64,000 nt of DNA, from positions 26,276-90,275 of the forward strand of contig JAYRMR010000019.1 of the NCBI GenBank assembly GCA_041912595.1. Direction: 5' to 3'. Of the stretch, positions 28,463 through 37,539 are shown in pieces. A model generated the notes under the pieces. The model searched no databases. It was not told where the DNA came from and saw nothing but the letters and a program-made list of their open reading frames with translations. A program made the translations under genes and the position numbers. The stretch is from Roseateles_B sp041912595. Lineage in GTDB: Bacteria; Pseudomonadota; Gammaproteobacteria; Burkholderiales; Burkholderiaceae_C. Each line of letters starts with the position of its first letter. The first letter of the stretch is position 1.

Positions 28463-30457
28463 TCAGATGTCGACCTCGACGGAATCGCCATGCAGCTCCA
28501 TCAGCTCGCGGCGCGAGGCGGCCTCGCCCTTGCCCATGAGCTTGTTGATGGCGCCCTCGGTGGCGGCGAAATCGAACATGCCGTAGGCCACCTGCATGAG
28601 GCGGCGGGTCTCGGGGTTCAGCGTGGTGTCCCAGAGCTGCTCGGCGCTCATCTCGCCCAGGCCCTTGAATCGGCTGATCGTCCAGCTGTTCTCGCGGGCG
28701 CCTTCCTTGCGCAGCTTGTCCAGCGTGGCGGTCATCTCGCCTTCGTCCAGGGCATAGATCTTGGCCGCGGGCTTCTTGCCGCGGGCCGGCGCGTCCACGC
28801 GGAACAGCGGCGGGCGCGCGACGTAGATGTGCCCCGTCTCGACCAGCTTCGGGAAGTGGCGGAAGAACAGCGTCAGCAGCAGCACCTGGATGTGGGAGCC
28901 GTCGACGTCAGCGTCGGAGAGGATGCAGATCTTGCCGTAGCGGAGATTGCTGAGGTCCGGCGAGTCATTGGGGCCGTGCGGATCCACCCCGATGGCCACG
29001 GAGATGTCGTGGATCTCGTTGTTCTTGAAGAGCAGGTCGCGCTCGACCTCCCAGGCGTTCAGCACCTTGCCGCGCAGGGGCAGGATGGCCTGCGTCTCCT
29101 TGTTGCGGCCCATCTTGGCCGAGCCGCCGGCGGAGTCGCCCTCCACCAGGAAGAGCTCGTTGTGCAGGAGGTCACGGCTTTCGCAGTCGGTCAGCTTGCC
29201 GGGCAGCACGGCCACGCCGGAGCCCTTGCGCTTCTCGACCTTCTGGCTGGCGCGCTGGCGGGTCTGGGCCTGCTTGATGACGAGCTCGGCCAGCTTCTTG
29301 CCGTGCTCCACATGCTGGTTGAGCCACAGCTCCAGCTGCGGCTTGACGAAGGCGGACACGAGACGCAGCGCATCCCGCGAGTTCAGCCGCTCCTTGGTCT
29401 GGCCCTGGAACTGCGGGTCGAGCACCTTGGCCGAGAGCACGAAGCTCGCGCGGGAGAAGACGTCGTCGGGCATCAGCTTCACGCCCTTGGGCAGGAGGCT
29501 GTGCATCTCGATGAAGCTCTTGATGGCGCCGAAGAGGCCGTCCTTCAGGCCGGACTCGTGCGTGCCGCCGGCCACCGTGGGGATGAGGTTGACGTAGCTC
29601 TCCCGCATCGGGGCGCCTTCCTCGGTGAAGGCCACGCACCAGGCGGCGCCCTCGCCCTCGGCGAAGTTCTCGGTCTCGGCCTTGGTGGCGTACTGCTCGC
29701 CCTCGAACAGCGGGATCAGCGGATCGCTGTTGAGCGTCTGCATGAGGTAGTCGCGCAGGCCGCCCTTGTAGGCCCAGGTCTGGACCTCGCCGCTCTTCTC
29801 CTGCTTGAGCGTGACCGTCACGCCGGGCATCAGCACGGCCTTGGAGCGCAGCAGGTGCACCAGCTCGCCCTTGGGCAGGTCGGGGCTCTCGAAATACTTG
29901 GCGTCGGGCCAGACGCGCACCGTCGTGCCCTGCTTGCGATCACCGCTGGCCGCCGGGCGGACCGTGACCGCCTCCACCACGTCGCCCGCCTCGAAGGCCA
30001 GGCGCGCGACCTGCTTCTCGCGCCAGACCGTCACCTCCAGGCGCTTGGCCAGGGCGTTGGTCACGCTCACGCCCACGCCGTGCAGGCCGCCGGAGAAGCT
30101 GTAGGCGCCGCCCGAGCCCTTGTCGAACTTGCCGCCGGCATGCAGGCGGGTGAAGACGATCTCGACGACCGGCACGCCTTCCTCGGGGTGCAGGCCGAAG
30201 GGAATGCCGCGGCCGTCGTCCTCGATGGTGATGGAGCCGTCGGTGTGCTGGGTGAGGTCGATCCGGCGCCCGTAGCCCGCCAGGGCCTCGTCGGCGGCGT
30301 TGTCGATCACCTCCTGGATGATGTGCAGGGGGTTGTCCGTCCGGGTGTACATGCCCGGGCGCTGCTTGACGGGCTCCAGGCCCTTGAGAACGCGGATCGA
30401 GGCCTCGCCGTAGCCCGAGGGCGCGGCGGAGGCGGGGGTGACTGCTTTGCTTGCCAT
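28463..30457 (-). CDS. parE: DNA topoisomerase IV subunit B
   Basis: The 664-residue ATPase subunit of topoisomerase IV. The GHKL domain has VIDNAADEALAGYG and EDDGRGIPFGLHPEEG, plus the lid SGGLHGVGVSV; the Toprim domain has LVEGDSAGGSAK and ILSDADVDGSHI, and the C terminus ends with RRELMELHGDSVEVDI. Length matches proteobacterial ParE. It heads an eight-gene minus-strand run that ends with the condensin genes. The start ATG 30457 lies 108 bases from the divergent amidohydrolase gene. Confidence 0.96.
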   Translation of the reverse strand: MASKAVTPASAAPSGYGEASIRVLKGLEPVKQRPGMYTRTDNPLHIIQEVIDNAADEALAGYGRRIDLTQHTDGSITIEDDGRGIPFGLHPEEGVPVVEIVFTRLHAGGKFDKGSGGAYSFSGGLHGVGVSVTNALAKRLEVTVWREKQVARLAFEAGDVVEAVTVRPAASGDRKQGTTVRVWPDAKYFESPDLPKGELVHLLRSKAVLMPGVTVTLKQEKSGEVQTWAYKGGLRDYLMQTLNSDPLIPLFEGEQYATKAETENFAEGEGAAWCVAFTEEGAPMRESYVNLIPTVAGGTHESGLKDGLFGAIKSFIEMHSLLPKGVKLMPDDVFSRASFVLSAKVLDPQFQGQTKERLNSRDALRLVSAFVKPQLELWLNQHVEHGKKLAELVIKQAQTRQRASQKVEKRKGSGVAVLPGKLTDCESRDLLHNELFLVEGDSAGGSAKMGRNKETQAILPLRGKVLNAWEVERDLLFKNNEIHDISVAIGVDPHGPNDSPDLSNLRYGKICILSDADVDGSHIQVLLLTLFFRHFPKLVETGHIYVARPPLFRVDAPARGKKPAAKIYALDEGEMTATLDKLRKEGARENSWTISRFKGLGEMSAEQLWDTTLNPETRRLMQVAYGMFDFAATEGAINKLMGKGEAASRRELMELHGDSVEVDI

Positions 30458-30592
30458 GGCGGCGATTGTAGGGAGGCGCCGGCCGCCCTCCCGCGACGGC
30501 CGCCGGGGGAATCCCCAAGAGTGACTTGAGCCGGACGGCCTGTTTCCGTCGTAGCATCCGCCACTTTGCTGAAGCCCTGGGGGTCGCCCGTC

Positions 30593-32170
30593 TTGCCGTA
30601 CGCCTTGCGAATTTCCGTCCTGCTGGCCGCCCTGACCCTGGGTGGCGTGACCCGGGCTCAGTCGCCTTCGGCCCCCTCCGCGGCCCCGGCGCCCGGCCAG
30701 CCCCAGCCTTTCAAGGCCAGCGCGCCGCTGGCCATGGAGCTGCACAACGCCCGCTGGTTCGATGGGCAAGGATTCCAGAAGGGCACGCTGTACGTCGTCG
30801 ACGGCAAGTTCACCAAGGCCCGTCCCAAGCGCATCCACCGCCGCCTGGAGCTGCGGGACCAGTACCTCATCCCGCCCCTGGCCGAGGCCAACAACCACAA
30901 CCTCCAGAGCGCCTGGGGCGTGCAGAACTTCGGCCAGCGCTATCTGCAGGACGGCGTCTTCTATGCCGCCATGCAGTGCGGCGACCCGGAGAGCATCGCC
31001 AGCGCCCGCCCGCTGCTCAACCAGCCCGACAGCGTCGACGTGAGCTTCACGACGGCCTGCGTCACCAGTTCCGACGGCCACCCCCTGGCGCCCCTGCTGG
31101 CCCAGCCGGTGGGCGAAGGCCAGGCGCCGCGCCAGGTCAGCGACTTCGCGGACCGCCAGCTGCTGCTGGTCGACTCCCCCGAGCAGGCCCAGCAGAAGTG
31201 GCCGCTGGTCGGGCCGCGCAAGACCGACTGGCTCAAGATCATCCTGGCCTACAGCGACCGCCCCGAGCTGCGCGGCACGCCCGAGGCGATGGGCCGACTC
31301 GGGCTGAGCCCCGAGACGGCTGCCGCACTTGTGCGATTGGCGCACAAAGACAAGCTGCCGGTCAGTGCCCATGTGGAGACGGCGGCGGACTTCAAGGCGG
31401 CCCTGGACGCCGGCGCCGACCAGATCGGCCATGTGCCCGGCTACTTCGCGGGCTTTGGCGACGCGCCCGGGCGCTTCCGCCTGGACGAGGCCACCGCCCG
31501 GCAGGCCGCCGCCCAGAAGACCCAGGTGCTGACGGCCACCGTCGCCAACACCCTCTTCCCCATGAGCGAGGAGCAGCGCCAGGCCCAGCGCCAGGTGCTG
31601 GCGGAGAACCTGCGCCAGCTCAAGGCGGCCGGAGCCACCCTGCTGCTGGGCTCGGACAACTTCCCGGGCACCTCGCTGGCCGAGGTGCACCACCTGGCGG
31701 GGCTCGAGGTCTTCACGCCGGCCGAGCTGCTCAAGCTGGCCAGCATCACCACGCCGCGGGCGCTCTTCCCCAAGCGGCGCCTGGCCTGCTTCGATGACGG
31801 CTGCGAGGCGAGCTTCCTCGTGCTGGTGGCCAATCCGCTGGACGACCTGCATGTGCTGGACAAGCCGCTCATGCGCATCAAGGAAGGCCGCCTGCTCACC
31901 CTGCTGGACAGCGTGGCCGAGGCCAGCGACGCCAGCACCGAGGCCACGGCCGCCGCCGCCGCGGCCAAGCCCTCGAAGGGCAAGAAGACCGCCGCCACCA
32001 AGCCGGGCAGCAAGGGCAGCACCAAGGGCGCCACGCGCAGCAGCGCCAAGCCTGCGGGCAAGTCCGCCGCCAAGTCGGGGGCCGCCAGCGCGCGCAAGAC
32101 CAGCGCCGCCCCGTCCAAATCCCTGCGCGCCACTGCGGCAGTCCAGCAGGGGACAGCCAAGCGGCGCTGA
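30593..32170 (+). CDS. Exported amidohydrolase-like protein with one altered metal ligand and a basic tail
   Basis: About 525 residues from TTG 30593, which gives a clean signal peptide (ALRISVLLAALTLGGVTRAQS); an in-frame TTG at 30566 is also possible. The fold is a metal-dependent amidohydrolase: VSAHVET and QIGHVPG hold His ligands and LLLGSDNFPG the Asp. The first ligand motif, usually EAHNHN in this subgroup, reads EANNHN, so one His is replaced by Asn. From about residue 440 the protein becomes an Ala/Lys/Ser/Thr-rich tail resembling eukaryotic histone H1. Either a pseudo-enzyme or a mononuclear variant is possible; substrate unknown. Confidence 0.72.
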   Translation: MPYALRISVLLAALTLGGVTRAQSPSAPSAAPAPGQPQPFKASAPLAMELHNARWFDGQGFQKGTLYVVDGKFTKARPKRIHRRLELRDQYLIPPLAEANNHNLQSAWGVQNFGQRYLQDGVFYAAMQCGDPESIASARPLLNQPDSVDVSFTTACVTSSDGHPLAPLLAQPVGEGQAPRQVSDFADRQLLLVDSPEQAQQKWPLVGPRKTDWLKIILAYSDRPELRGTPEAMGRLGLSPETAAALVRLAHKDKLPVSAHVETAADFKAALDAGADQIGHVPGYFAGFGDAPGRFRLDEATARQAAAQKTQVLTATVANTLFPMSEEQRQAQRQVLAENLRQLKAAGATLLLGSDNFPGTSLAEVHHLAGLEVFTPAELLKLASITTPRALFPKRRLACFDDGCEASFLVLVANPLDDLHVLDKPLMRIKEGRLLTLLDSVAEASDASTEATAAAAAAKPSKGKKTAATKPGSKGSTKGATRSSAKPAGKSAAKSGAASARKTSAAPSKSLRATAAVQQGTAKRR

Positions 32171-32188
32171 AGCCCTTACATTGCGGCG

Positions 32189-33412
32189 ATGCAGTCCCCC
32201 GCCGCCGCCCCCGCCCGCTCCCCCTCCGTCCAGCAGGTCCTGCTGTGCGGAGCCCTCATCGTGACGCTCTCCATGGGCATCCGCCACGGTTTCGGCCTGT
32301 GGCTGCAGCCCATCACCGTGGAGCGCGGCTGGCCGCGCGAGACCTTCGCCTTCGCCCTGGCCATCCAGAACCTCGCCTGGGGCGCTGCCGGCCCGATCGC
32401 CGGCCTGCTGGCCGACCGCTTCGGCGCCTGGAAGGCCCTCGTCGCCGGCGCCCTGCTCTATGCGCTGGGCCTGCTGCTGATGTCCGTCTCGCAATCGGGG
32501 CTGGCCTTCACCGGCAGCGCCGGCCTGCTGATCGGCCTGGCCCAGTCCGCCACCACCTACGCGGTGATCTACGGCGTGCTGGGGCGCGCCGTGAGCCCGG
32601 AGAAGCGATCCTGGGCCTTTGGCGTCGCCGCTGCGGCGGGCTCCTTCGGGCAGTTCTGCATGATCCCCATCGAGAGCCACCTGATCGCCGGCATCGGCTG
32701 GCAGCAGGCGCTGTGGGTGCTGGCCGGCGCGGCGCTGCTGATCATTCCCCTGGCCCTGGGCCTGCGCGAGAAGGGGCCCGCCCCCGCGCACGCGGGCCCG
32801 CACCAGAGCATCCTGCAGGCCCTGCGCGAGGCCTTCGGCTACCGCAGCTTCCAGCTCCTCATGCTGGGCTATTTCGTCTGCGGCTTCCAGGTCGTGTTCA
32901 TCGCGGTCCACATGCCCAGCTACCTCAAGGACCACGGCCTGGACCCGGGCCTGGCCACCACCTCGCTGGCGCTGATCGGCCTCTTCAACATCTTCGGCAC
33001 CTACACCGCCGGGCTGCTGGGCCAGCGCTATCCCAAGCGCTACCTGCTCTCGGCCATCTACGGCCTGCGGGCCGTCACCATCACGGTGTTCCTGCTGGTG
33101 CCGCTGAGCGCGCCGAGCGTCTGGGTGTTCTCGGCCGTGATCGGCTTCCTGTGGCTTTCCACCGTGCCGCCGACCAACGCCGTGGTGCTGCAGATCTTCG
33201 GGCCGCAGCACATGTCCATGCTGGGCGGCTTCGTGTTCTTCAGCCACCAGATCGGCAGCTTCCTGGGCGTGTGGCTCGGGGGCAAGCTCTACGACGCCAC
33301 GGGCAGCTACGACGTCGTCTGGCTGCTGGCCATCGCCCTGGGCGTGATGGCGGCGCTCGTCAACCTGCCGGTGCGCGAGCAGGCCATCGTGCGCCAGCCG
33401 GTGGCCGCCTGA
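32189..33412 (+). CDS. MFS transporter, monocarboxylate/OFA type
   Basis: A 407-residue inner-membrane transporter with 12 predicted helices and the intracellular loop LADRFGAWKAL between helices 2 and 3, the major facilitator signature. An early SMGIRHGFGLWLQPI motif and a sixth-helix loop with a charged patch resemble the OFA and monocarboxylate porters. It starts 19 bases after the amidohydrolase gene and may export or import a related organic acid. No substrate can be assigned. Confidence 0.87.
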   Translation: MQSPAAAPARSPSVQQVLLCGALIVTLSMGIRHGFGLWLQPITVERGWPRETFAFALAIQNLAWGAAGPIAGLLADRFGAWKALVAGALLYALGLLLMSVSQSGLAFTGSAGLLIGLAQSATTYAVIYGVLGRAVSPEKRSWAFGVAAAAGSFGQFCMIPIESHLIAGIGWQQALWVLAGAALLIIPLALGLREKGPAPAHAGPHQSILQALREAFGYRSFQLLMLGYFVCGFQVVFIAVHMPSYLKDHGLDPGLATTSLALIGLFNIFGTYTAGLLGQRYPKRYLLSAIYGLRAVTITVFLLVPLSAPSVWVFSAVIGFLWLSTVPPTNAVVLQIFGPQHMSMLGGFVFFSHQIGSFLGVWLGGKLYDATGSYDVVWLLAIALGVMAALVNLPVREQAIVRQPVAA

Positions 33413-33430
33413 GGCGCCGCGCGAGGGCCC

Positions 33431-33577
33431 ATGAGCGACGCCGCATCGCGCACGCCCGGCTGGCGCGTCTGGCTCTGGCGAGGCATCATCGCGCTCGCGC
33501 TGATCCTGGCCTTCGCGGCCTACCAGGATCCGCACCTGATGCTGCAGCTGGGCAACCAGCTGCTCAGCTGCTTCTGA
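33431..33577 (+). CDS. Small single-pass membrane protein, 48 residues
   Basis: A short ORF 18 bases after the MFS gene, with GAGGG before its ATG. The product has an Arg/Trp-rich start (GWRVWLWRG), one strong hydrophobic helix (IIALALILAFAAY) and a short tail ending LLSCF. It has the look of a real small membrane protein, perhaps a partner of the transporter; no family is recognised. Confidence 0.5.
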   Translation: MSDAASRTPGWRVWLWRGIIALALILAFAAYQDPHLMLQLGNQLLSCF

Positions 33578-33635
33578 GCCGCCGGGGCCCGCCGCCGGCG
33601 CCTCGCGCGACCCTTTCCATCTGCAGGACTCCCCC

Positions 33636-34430
33636 ATGATCGTCATCATCACCGGCGCCTCCGACGGCATCGGCGCCGAGCTGGCCCGCCAGTGGGCCGC
33701 CCGGCACGGCGCCGGCCTGCGCCTGGTGCTCAGCGGGCGACAGCTCCCCAAACTCCAGGCGGTGTCGGCCCATTGCGAAGCCCTGGGCGCCACGGTGCTC
33801 GTGCATGCGGCCGACCTCTCGACGCAGGCGGCCTGCCAGGGCCTCGTCCGCGCCGCCACCGAGGCCTTCGGCGGCATCGACGTGCTGGTCAACAACGCCG
33901 GCATGTCGGCGCACGCGCTGCTGGAGGACGTGCAGGACCTCGCCTGGTACGAGGCCCTCATGCGCACCAACCATTGGAGCGCGGTGTGGTGCAGCCATGC
34001 CGCGCTGCCCTGGCTCAAGGCCAGCCAGGGGCGCCTGGTGGCGGTGTCCAGCCTTGCGGGGCTCGTCGGCGTGCCGGGGCGCACGGCCTACAGCGCGACG
34101 AAGTTCGCCATGACCGGCTTCTTCGAGGCGCTGCGCGTGGAGATGCAGCCGGCCGGCGTGTCCGTCACCATCGCCTATCCCGGCGTGGTGGCCACCGAGA
34201 TCCGCTACCGTGGCTACGGCGCCGACGGCCAGCCGGCCGGCCGCAGCGGCCTGGACGAACGCGGCGCGATGAGCGTCGAGACCTGCGCCCGCCTCATCCT
34301 GGACGGCACGCTGCAACGCGAGCGCGACATCGTGATGAGCACCAAGGGCAAGCTGGGGCGCTGGCTGAAGCTCCTCGCGCCGGGGCTCGTGGACCGGCTC
34401 GCCCTCAAGGCGCTGAACCAGTCCCATTGA
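33636..34430 (+). CDS. Short-chain dehydrogenase/reductase
   Basis: A 264-residue classical SDR. It has the cofactor loop ITGASDGIGAELARQW (TGxxxGxG), NNAG in VLVNNAGMSA, and the catalytic Ser and YxxxK in SSLAGLVGVPGRTAYSATKFA. The C-terminal helix GLVDRLALKAL suggests membrane association, as in DHRS7-like enzymes. NADPH is likely, given the basic/His environment after strand 2 (SGRQLPKL). It precedes the methyltransferase gene by 41 bases. Confidence 0.88.
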   Translation: MIVIITGASDGIGAELARQWAARHGAGLRLVLSGRQLPKLQAVSAHCEALGATVLVHAADLSTQAACQGLVRAATEAFGGIDVLVNNAGMSAHALLEDVQDLAWYEALMRTNHWSAVWCSHAALPWLKASQGRLVAVSSLAGLVGVPGRTAYSATKFAMTGFFEALRVEMQPAGVSVTIAYPGVVATEIRYRGYGADGQPAGRSGLDERGAMSVETCARLILDGTLQRERDIVMSTKGKLGRWLKLLAPGLVDRLALKALNQSH

Positions 34431-34471
34431 GGGCACAAGCCCTCGCCCGCCCGCCTGACCGATCGTCCGAC

Positions 34472-35032
34472 ATGCAAGACCTGACCCCGCCCTCCCCCTG
34501 GCTGCTGCGCTGGCAGCGCCACTTCACGGCAGGGCAGACGGCCCTGGACCTCGCCTGCGGCAGCGGCCGGCACGTGCGCTGGCTGCGGGCGCAGGGCCTG
34601 GAGGTCTGCGCCGTGGACCGCGACGCCCAGGCGCTGGCCGGCCTGCAGGACTGCGGCGCCGAGCGCATCGAGGCGGACCTCGAGGGCGCGCCCTGGCCCC
34701 TCGGGGACCGCCGCTTCGACCTCGTGCTGGTCACGAACTACCTCTGGCGCCCGCTGCTGCCGCGCATCGTCGAGGCCGTGGCGCCCGGCGGCTGGCTGGT
34801 CTACGAGACCTTTGCGGACGGTCATCAACTGCTGGGCCGGCCCTCGCGTCCGGACTTCCTGCTGCGCCATGGCGAGCTGCTCGAGGCCGCCCGGGGGCTG
34901 CGCATCGTGGCCTACGAAGACGGCTTCGCCGATGGCGATGGCGCGGGCGTCAACCCGCGGCAGATCCAGCGCGTTGCCGCCGTTCGCGAGCGAACGCCGG
35001 GCGACCTGCAGGCGCGCTATCACCTCTCTTGA
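34472..35032 (+). CDS. Class I SAM-dependent methyltransferase
   Basis: A 186-residue protein with motif I TALDLACGSGRHVRWL binding SAM, an acidic end of strand 2 (VCAVDRD), and the motif IV-like FDLVLVTNYLWRPLLP, where LVTNYLWRP resembles the NYLHRP loop of the tellurite-resistance/TehB-like group seen in many proteobacteria. The N terminus MQDLTP comes from the recurrent 15-base motif, so the native start may have been displaced. Substrate unknown. Confidence 0.82.
   Translation: MQDLTPPSPWLLRWQRHFTAGQTALDLACGSGRHVRWLRAQGLEVCAVDRDAQALAGLQDCGAERIEADLEGAPWPLGDRRFDLVLVTNYLWRPLLPRIVEAVAPGGWLVYETFADGHQLLGRPSRPDFLLRHGELLEAARGLRIVAYEDGFADGDGAGVNPRQIQRVAAVRERTPGDLQARYHLS
34474..34488 (+). repeat. 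Recurrent 15-base motif, exact copy at a gene start
   Basis: Overlaps the ATG of the methyltransferase gene, giving the N terminus MQDLTP. Confidence 0.7.
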
Positions 35033-35075
35033 AGACCTGAACGGCCACTTCGGCAAGACCCGTCCGCCGCTTCAG

Positions 35076-35090
35076 TAGAATCAGCTGATT
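35076..35090 (+). promoter_or_regulatory. Candidate -10 region and small palindrome before dapA
   Basis: TAGAAT at 35076-35081 is a good -10 box; a perfect 12-base palindrome AATCAGCTGATT (35079-35090) overlaps it. No convincing -35 box is present at the right distance. The dapA ATG lies at 35104 with GAGGAA before it. Confidence 0.35.
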
Positions 35091-35103
35091 ACGAGGAACC
35101 CTC

Positions 35104-35985
35104 ATGAAACCGATTCTTGGCAGCATCGTGGCCCTGGTGACCCCGATGCAGGAAGACGGCAGCGTCGACTATGACGCCCTGCGCCGCCTGATCGACTGGC
35201 ACATCGCCGAAGGCACCGACTGCATCGGCGTGGTCGGCACCACGGGCGAGTCCCCCACCGTCACGGTCGACGAGCACTGCGAGATCATCCGCGTGGCCGT
35301 CGAGCACGCCGCCAAGCGCGTGCCCATCATGGCCGGCACCGGCGCGAACAGCACCGCCGAGGCCATCAACCTCAGCCGCTTCGCCAAGTCGGTCGGGGCC
35401 GACTGCACGCTGTCGGTCGTGCCTTACTACAACAAGCCCTCGCAGGAAGGCATCTACCAGCACTACAAGGCGATCGCCGAGGCCGTGGACATCCCCATGA
35501 TGCTCTACAACGTGCCCGGCCGCACCGTGGCGGACATGAGCCCGGACACCGCCCTGCGCTGCGCCAGCCTGCCCGGCGTCTTCGGCGTCAAGGAAGCCAC
35601 CGGCAACATCGAGCGCGCGGCCTACCTGGTCAAGCATGCGCCGAAGGGCTTCCACATCTACTCGGGTGACGACGGCACCGCGATCGCCCTCATGCTGCTG
35701 GGCGGCCACGGCAACGTCAGCGTGACGGCCAACGTGGCCCCGCGCGCCATGCACGAGCTGTGCAAGGCCGCGCTGGCCGGCGATGTCAAGGAAGCCACCC
35801 GCCTCCACTTCCAGCTGCTCAACCTGCACAAGCAGCTGTTCTGCGAACCCAGCCCGGCACCCACCAAGTGGGCGCTGGAGCGCCTGGGCCGCTGCAAGGC
35901 CGCCCTGCGCCTGCCCATCACGCCGCTCACCGCGGCGGGTCAGGCCAGTGTCGAGCAGGCCCTGCGCGAAGGCGGCCTGCTGTGA
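35104..35985 (+). CDS. dapA: 4-hydroxy-tetrahydrodipicolinate synthase
   Basis: A 293-residue enzyme that condenses pyruvate with aspartate semialdehyde, the first committed step to lysine and meso-diaminopimelate. GVVGTTGESPT is the substrate loop, LYNVPGRT carries the catalytic Tyr, and Lys163 in FGVKEATGN is the Schiff-base residue. Length is standard. It lies just before bamC, the usual arrangement in proteobacteria. Confidence 0.96.
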   Translation: MKPILGSIVALVTPMQEDGSVDYDALRRLIDWHIAEGTDCIGVVGTTGESPTVTVDEHCEIIRVAVEHAAKRVPIMAGTGANSTAEAINLSRFAKSVGADCTLSVVPYYNKPSQEGIYQHYKAIAEAVDIPMMLYNVPGRTVADMSPDTALRCASLPGVFGVKEATGNIERAAYLVKHAPKGFHIYSGDDGTAIALMLLGGHGNVSVTANVAPRAMHELCKAALAGDVKEATRLHFQLLNLHKQLFCEPSPAPTKWALERLGRCKAALRLPITPLTAAGQASVEQALREGGLL

Positions 35986-36059
35986 TTTGAGGTGTGCGCC
36001 GCGGATTTGGCCCAAATCTGCGGTACAACACCGCCCGTGTTCTCTTGGAGATGTCTAGC

Positions 36060-37211
36060 GTGACTCGTTCTCTTTCTGCCCCGACCAAGGGCCTCGCCTG
36101 CGGTCTTGTCCTGGTTTCGCTGACGGCCTGCAGCTCCATCGAAGGCGTGATCGGCTCCGACAAGGTCGACTACCGCAGCGGCGCCAAGCAGACGAGTGGC
36201 CTGGACGTGCCGCCGGATCTGACCCAGCTGAACCAGGAGCGCCGCAACAACGGCGGCGTGGTCACGGCGTCCGAGCTGGCCACCCAGAAGACGGCGCCCC
36301 GCAGCGCCGCCGCCACCGCCGCCGCTGGCAACGTCGCGCTCAATGCCGTGGGTGACATCAAGCTGGAGCGCGTCAATGGCCAGCGCGTGCTGCGCAGCAG
36401 CCTGACCCCCGAGCAGCTGTGGCCGCAGATCCATGCCTTCTGGACCGGCCTGGGCTTCGAGATCGCCTCGGAGCAGGCGGAAGTCGGCGTGATGGAAACC
36501 AGCTGGGCCGAGAACCGCGCCAAGCTGCCGCTGGACTTCATCCGTCGCACCATCGGCCAGGCGCTGGACAACCTCTATTCCACCGGCGAGCGGGACAAGT
36601 ACCGCACGCGCATCGAGCGCGTCAACGGCGGCACCGAGATCACGATCTACCACCGCGGCATGCAGGAGGTCTACACGAGCCAGCAGCGCGACCAGACCGT
36701 GTGGCAGCCCCGCCCGGCCGATCCCTCGCTGGAAGGCGAGATGCTGTCGCGCCTGATGCTCAAGCTGGGCGGCCGTGAAGACGCCGCCAAGGAAGCCCTG
36801 CAGGCCAACGCCGGCGCTGCGGCGGCCACCACCAAGCTGACGGCAGAACCCGTGGCGCGCAATCTGGCCGACGTGCCGAGCAGCCTGACGGTCAACGAGG
36901 ACTTCGATCGCGCCTGGCGCCGCGTGGGCCAGTCCCTGGATCGCCACGGCTTCACGGTGGAAGACCGCGACCGCAAGCTGGGCCTGTTCTTCCTGCGCTA
37001 CGCCGACCCCAACATGGTCGGCAAGGAAGAGCCCAACTTCTTCTCGAAGCTCTTCGGTTTCGGCAAGACGGTCACGGCCAACCGCTATCGTGTGCTGGTC
37101 AAGTCGGACGGCGCCAAGACGGTCGTGAGCATCACCGACCCGCAAGGCGTCCAGCAGACGGACGACAACGCCAAGCGCATCCTGTCGCTGCTGCAAGAAG
37201 ACCTGCGGTGA
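36060..37211 (+). CDS. bamC: Outer-membrane assembly lipoprotein BamC (NlpB)
   Basis: About 383 residues. GTG 36060 is nine bases after GGAG; ATG 36051 in frame is too close to that site but remains possible. The signal peptide ends in the lipobox LVSLTAC. KVDYRSGAKQTSGLDVPPDLTQL is the unstructured segment that binds BamD, followed by two helix-grip domains (ERVNGQRVLRSSLTPEQLWPQI and VNEDFDRAWRRVGQSLDR) typical of BamC. It is a component of the BAM complex and sits after dapA, as expected. A strong terminator follows. Confidence 0.9.
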   Translation: MTRSLSAPTKGLACGLVLVSLTACSSIEGVIGSDKVDYRSGAKQTSGLDVPPDLTQLNQERRNNGGVVTASELATQKTAPRSAAATAAAGNVALNAVGDIKLERVNGQRVLRSSLTPEQLWPQIHAFWTGLGFEIASEQAEVGVMETSWAENRAKLPLDFIRRTIGQALDNLYSTGERDKYRTRIERVNGGTEITIYHRGMQEVYTSQQRDQTVWQPRPADPSLEGEMLSRLMLKLGGREDAAKEALQANAGAAAATTKLTAEPVARNLADVPSSLTVNEDFDRAWRRVGQSLDRHGFTVEDRDRKLGLFFLRYADPNMVGKEEPNFFSKLFGFGKTVTANRYRVLVKSDGAKTVVSITDPQGVQQTDDNAKRILSLLQEDLR

Positions 37212-37249
37212 GAGGAGCGGGGCAAGTCCCCGCGCTGGCCCTGCAGAGG

Positions 37250-37287
37250 AAAGCCCCTGAGCGCTTCGGTGTCAGGGGCTTTTTTTC
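37250..37287 (+). terminator. Rho-independent terminator after bamC
   Basis: Perfect 10-base stem AAGCCCCTGA (37251-37260) / TCAGGGGCTT (37272-37281) followed by a run of seven T. It ends the dapA-bamC transcript. Confidence 0.9.
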
Positions 37288-37324
37288 GTCCCACGGGCGC
37301 TTGGGGGTGGGAGGGTGTGCGTGC

Positions 37325-37373
37325 GAAGGCCGAAGGCCGAAGACCGAAGACCGAAGACCGAGGACTGAGAAGA
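37325..37373 (+). repeat. Tandem heptamer array GAAG(G/A)CC
   Basis: Seven-base units in a row from 37325: GAAGGCC twice, GAAGACC three times, then GAGGACT and a partial GAGAAGA. The graded change suggests slippage-driven expansion. Confidence 0.8.
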
Positions 37374-37437
37374 TCGCCTCATGGGCGTGACGGGTCGGCG
37401 ATCCGGGCACTGCACCCACTGACGCGACCGAGCGCAC

Positions 37438-37539
37438 GCCGAACGGCAGGCGGGCGTGTCTGCTCCGTGTCCCCCGCCGTCACCTGCCGGTGCCGGCTCC
37501 TCCTTTTACCTCCGCCAACACGCCCGCCTGCCATTCGGC
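37438..37539. repeat. Large inverted repeat with 22-base arms
   Basis: The left arm 37438-37459 and right arm 37518-37539 are complementary at 21 of 22 positions and enclose a 58-base loop that itself contains a smaller hairpin (ACCTGCCGGTGCCGGCTCC region). The arms share GGCAGGCGGGCGTGT. The structure would be very stable as RNA or cruciform DNA. Confidence 0.8.

Noticed and set aside
30458..34084. Upstream extension of the parE reading frame by more than 3.6 kb
   Set aside because: The extension is antisense to the amidohydrolase, MFS transporter and SDR genes and has no domain. The parE start at 30457 gives a normal-length protein.
37325..37373. Heptamer array as a CRISPR array
   Set aside because: Units are seven bases with no spacers, and no cas genes are present.
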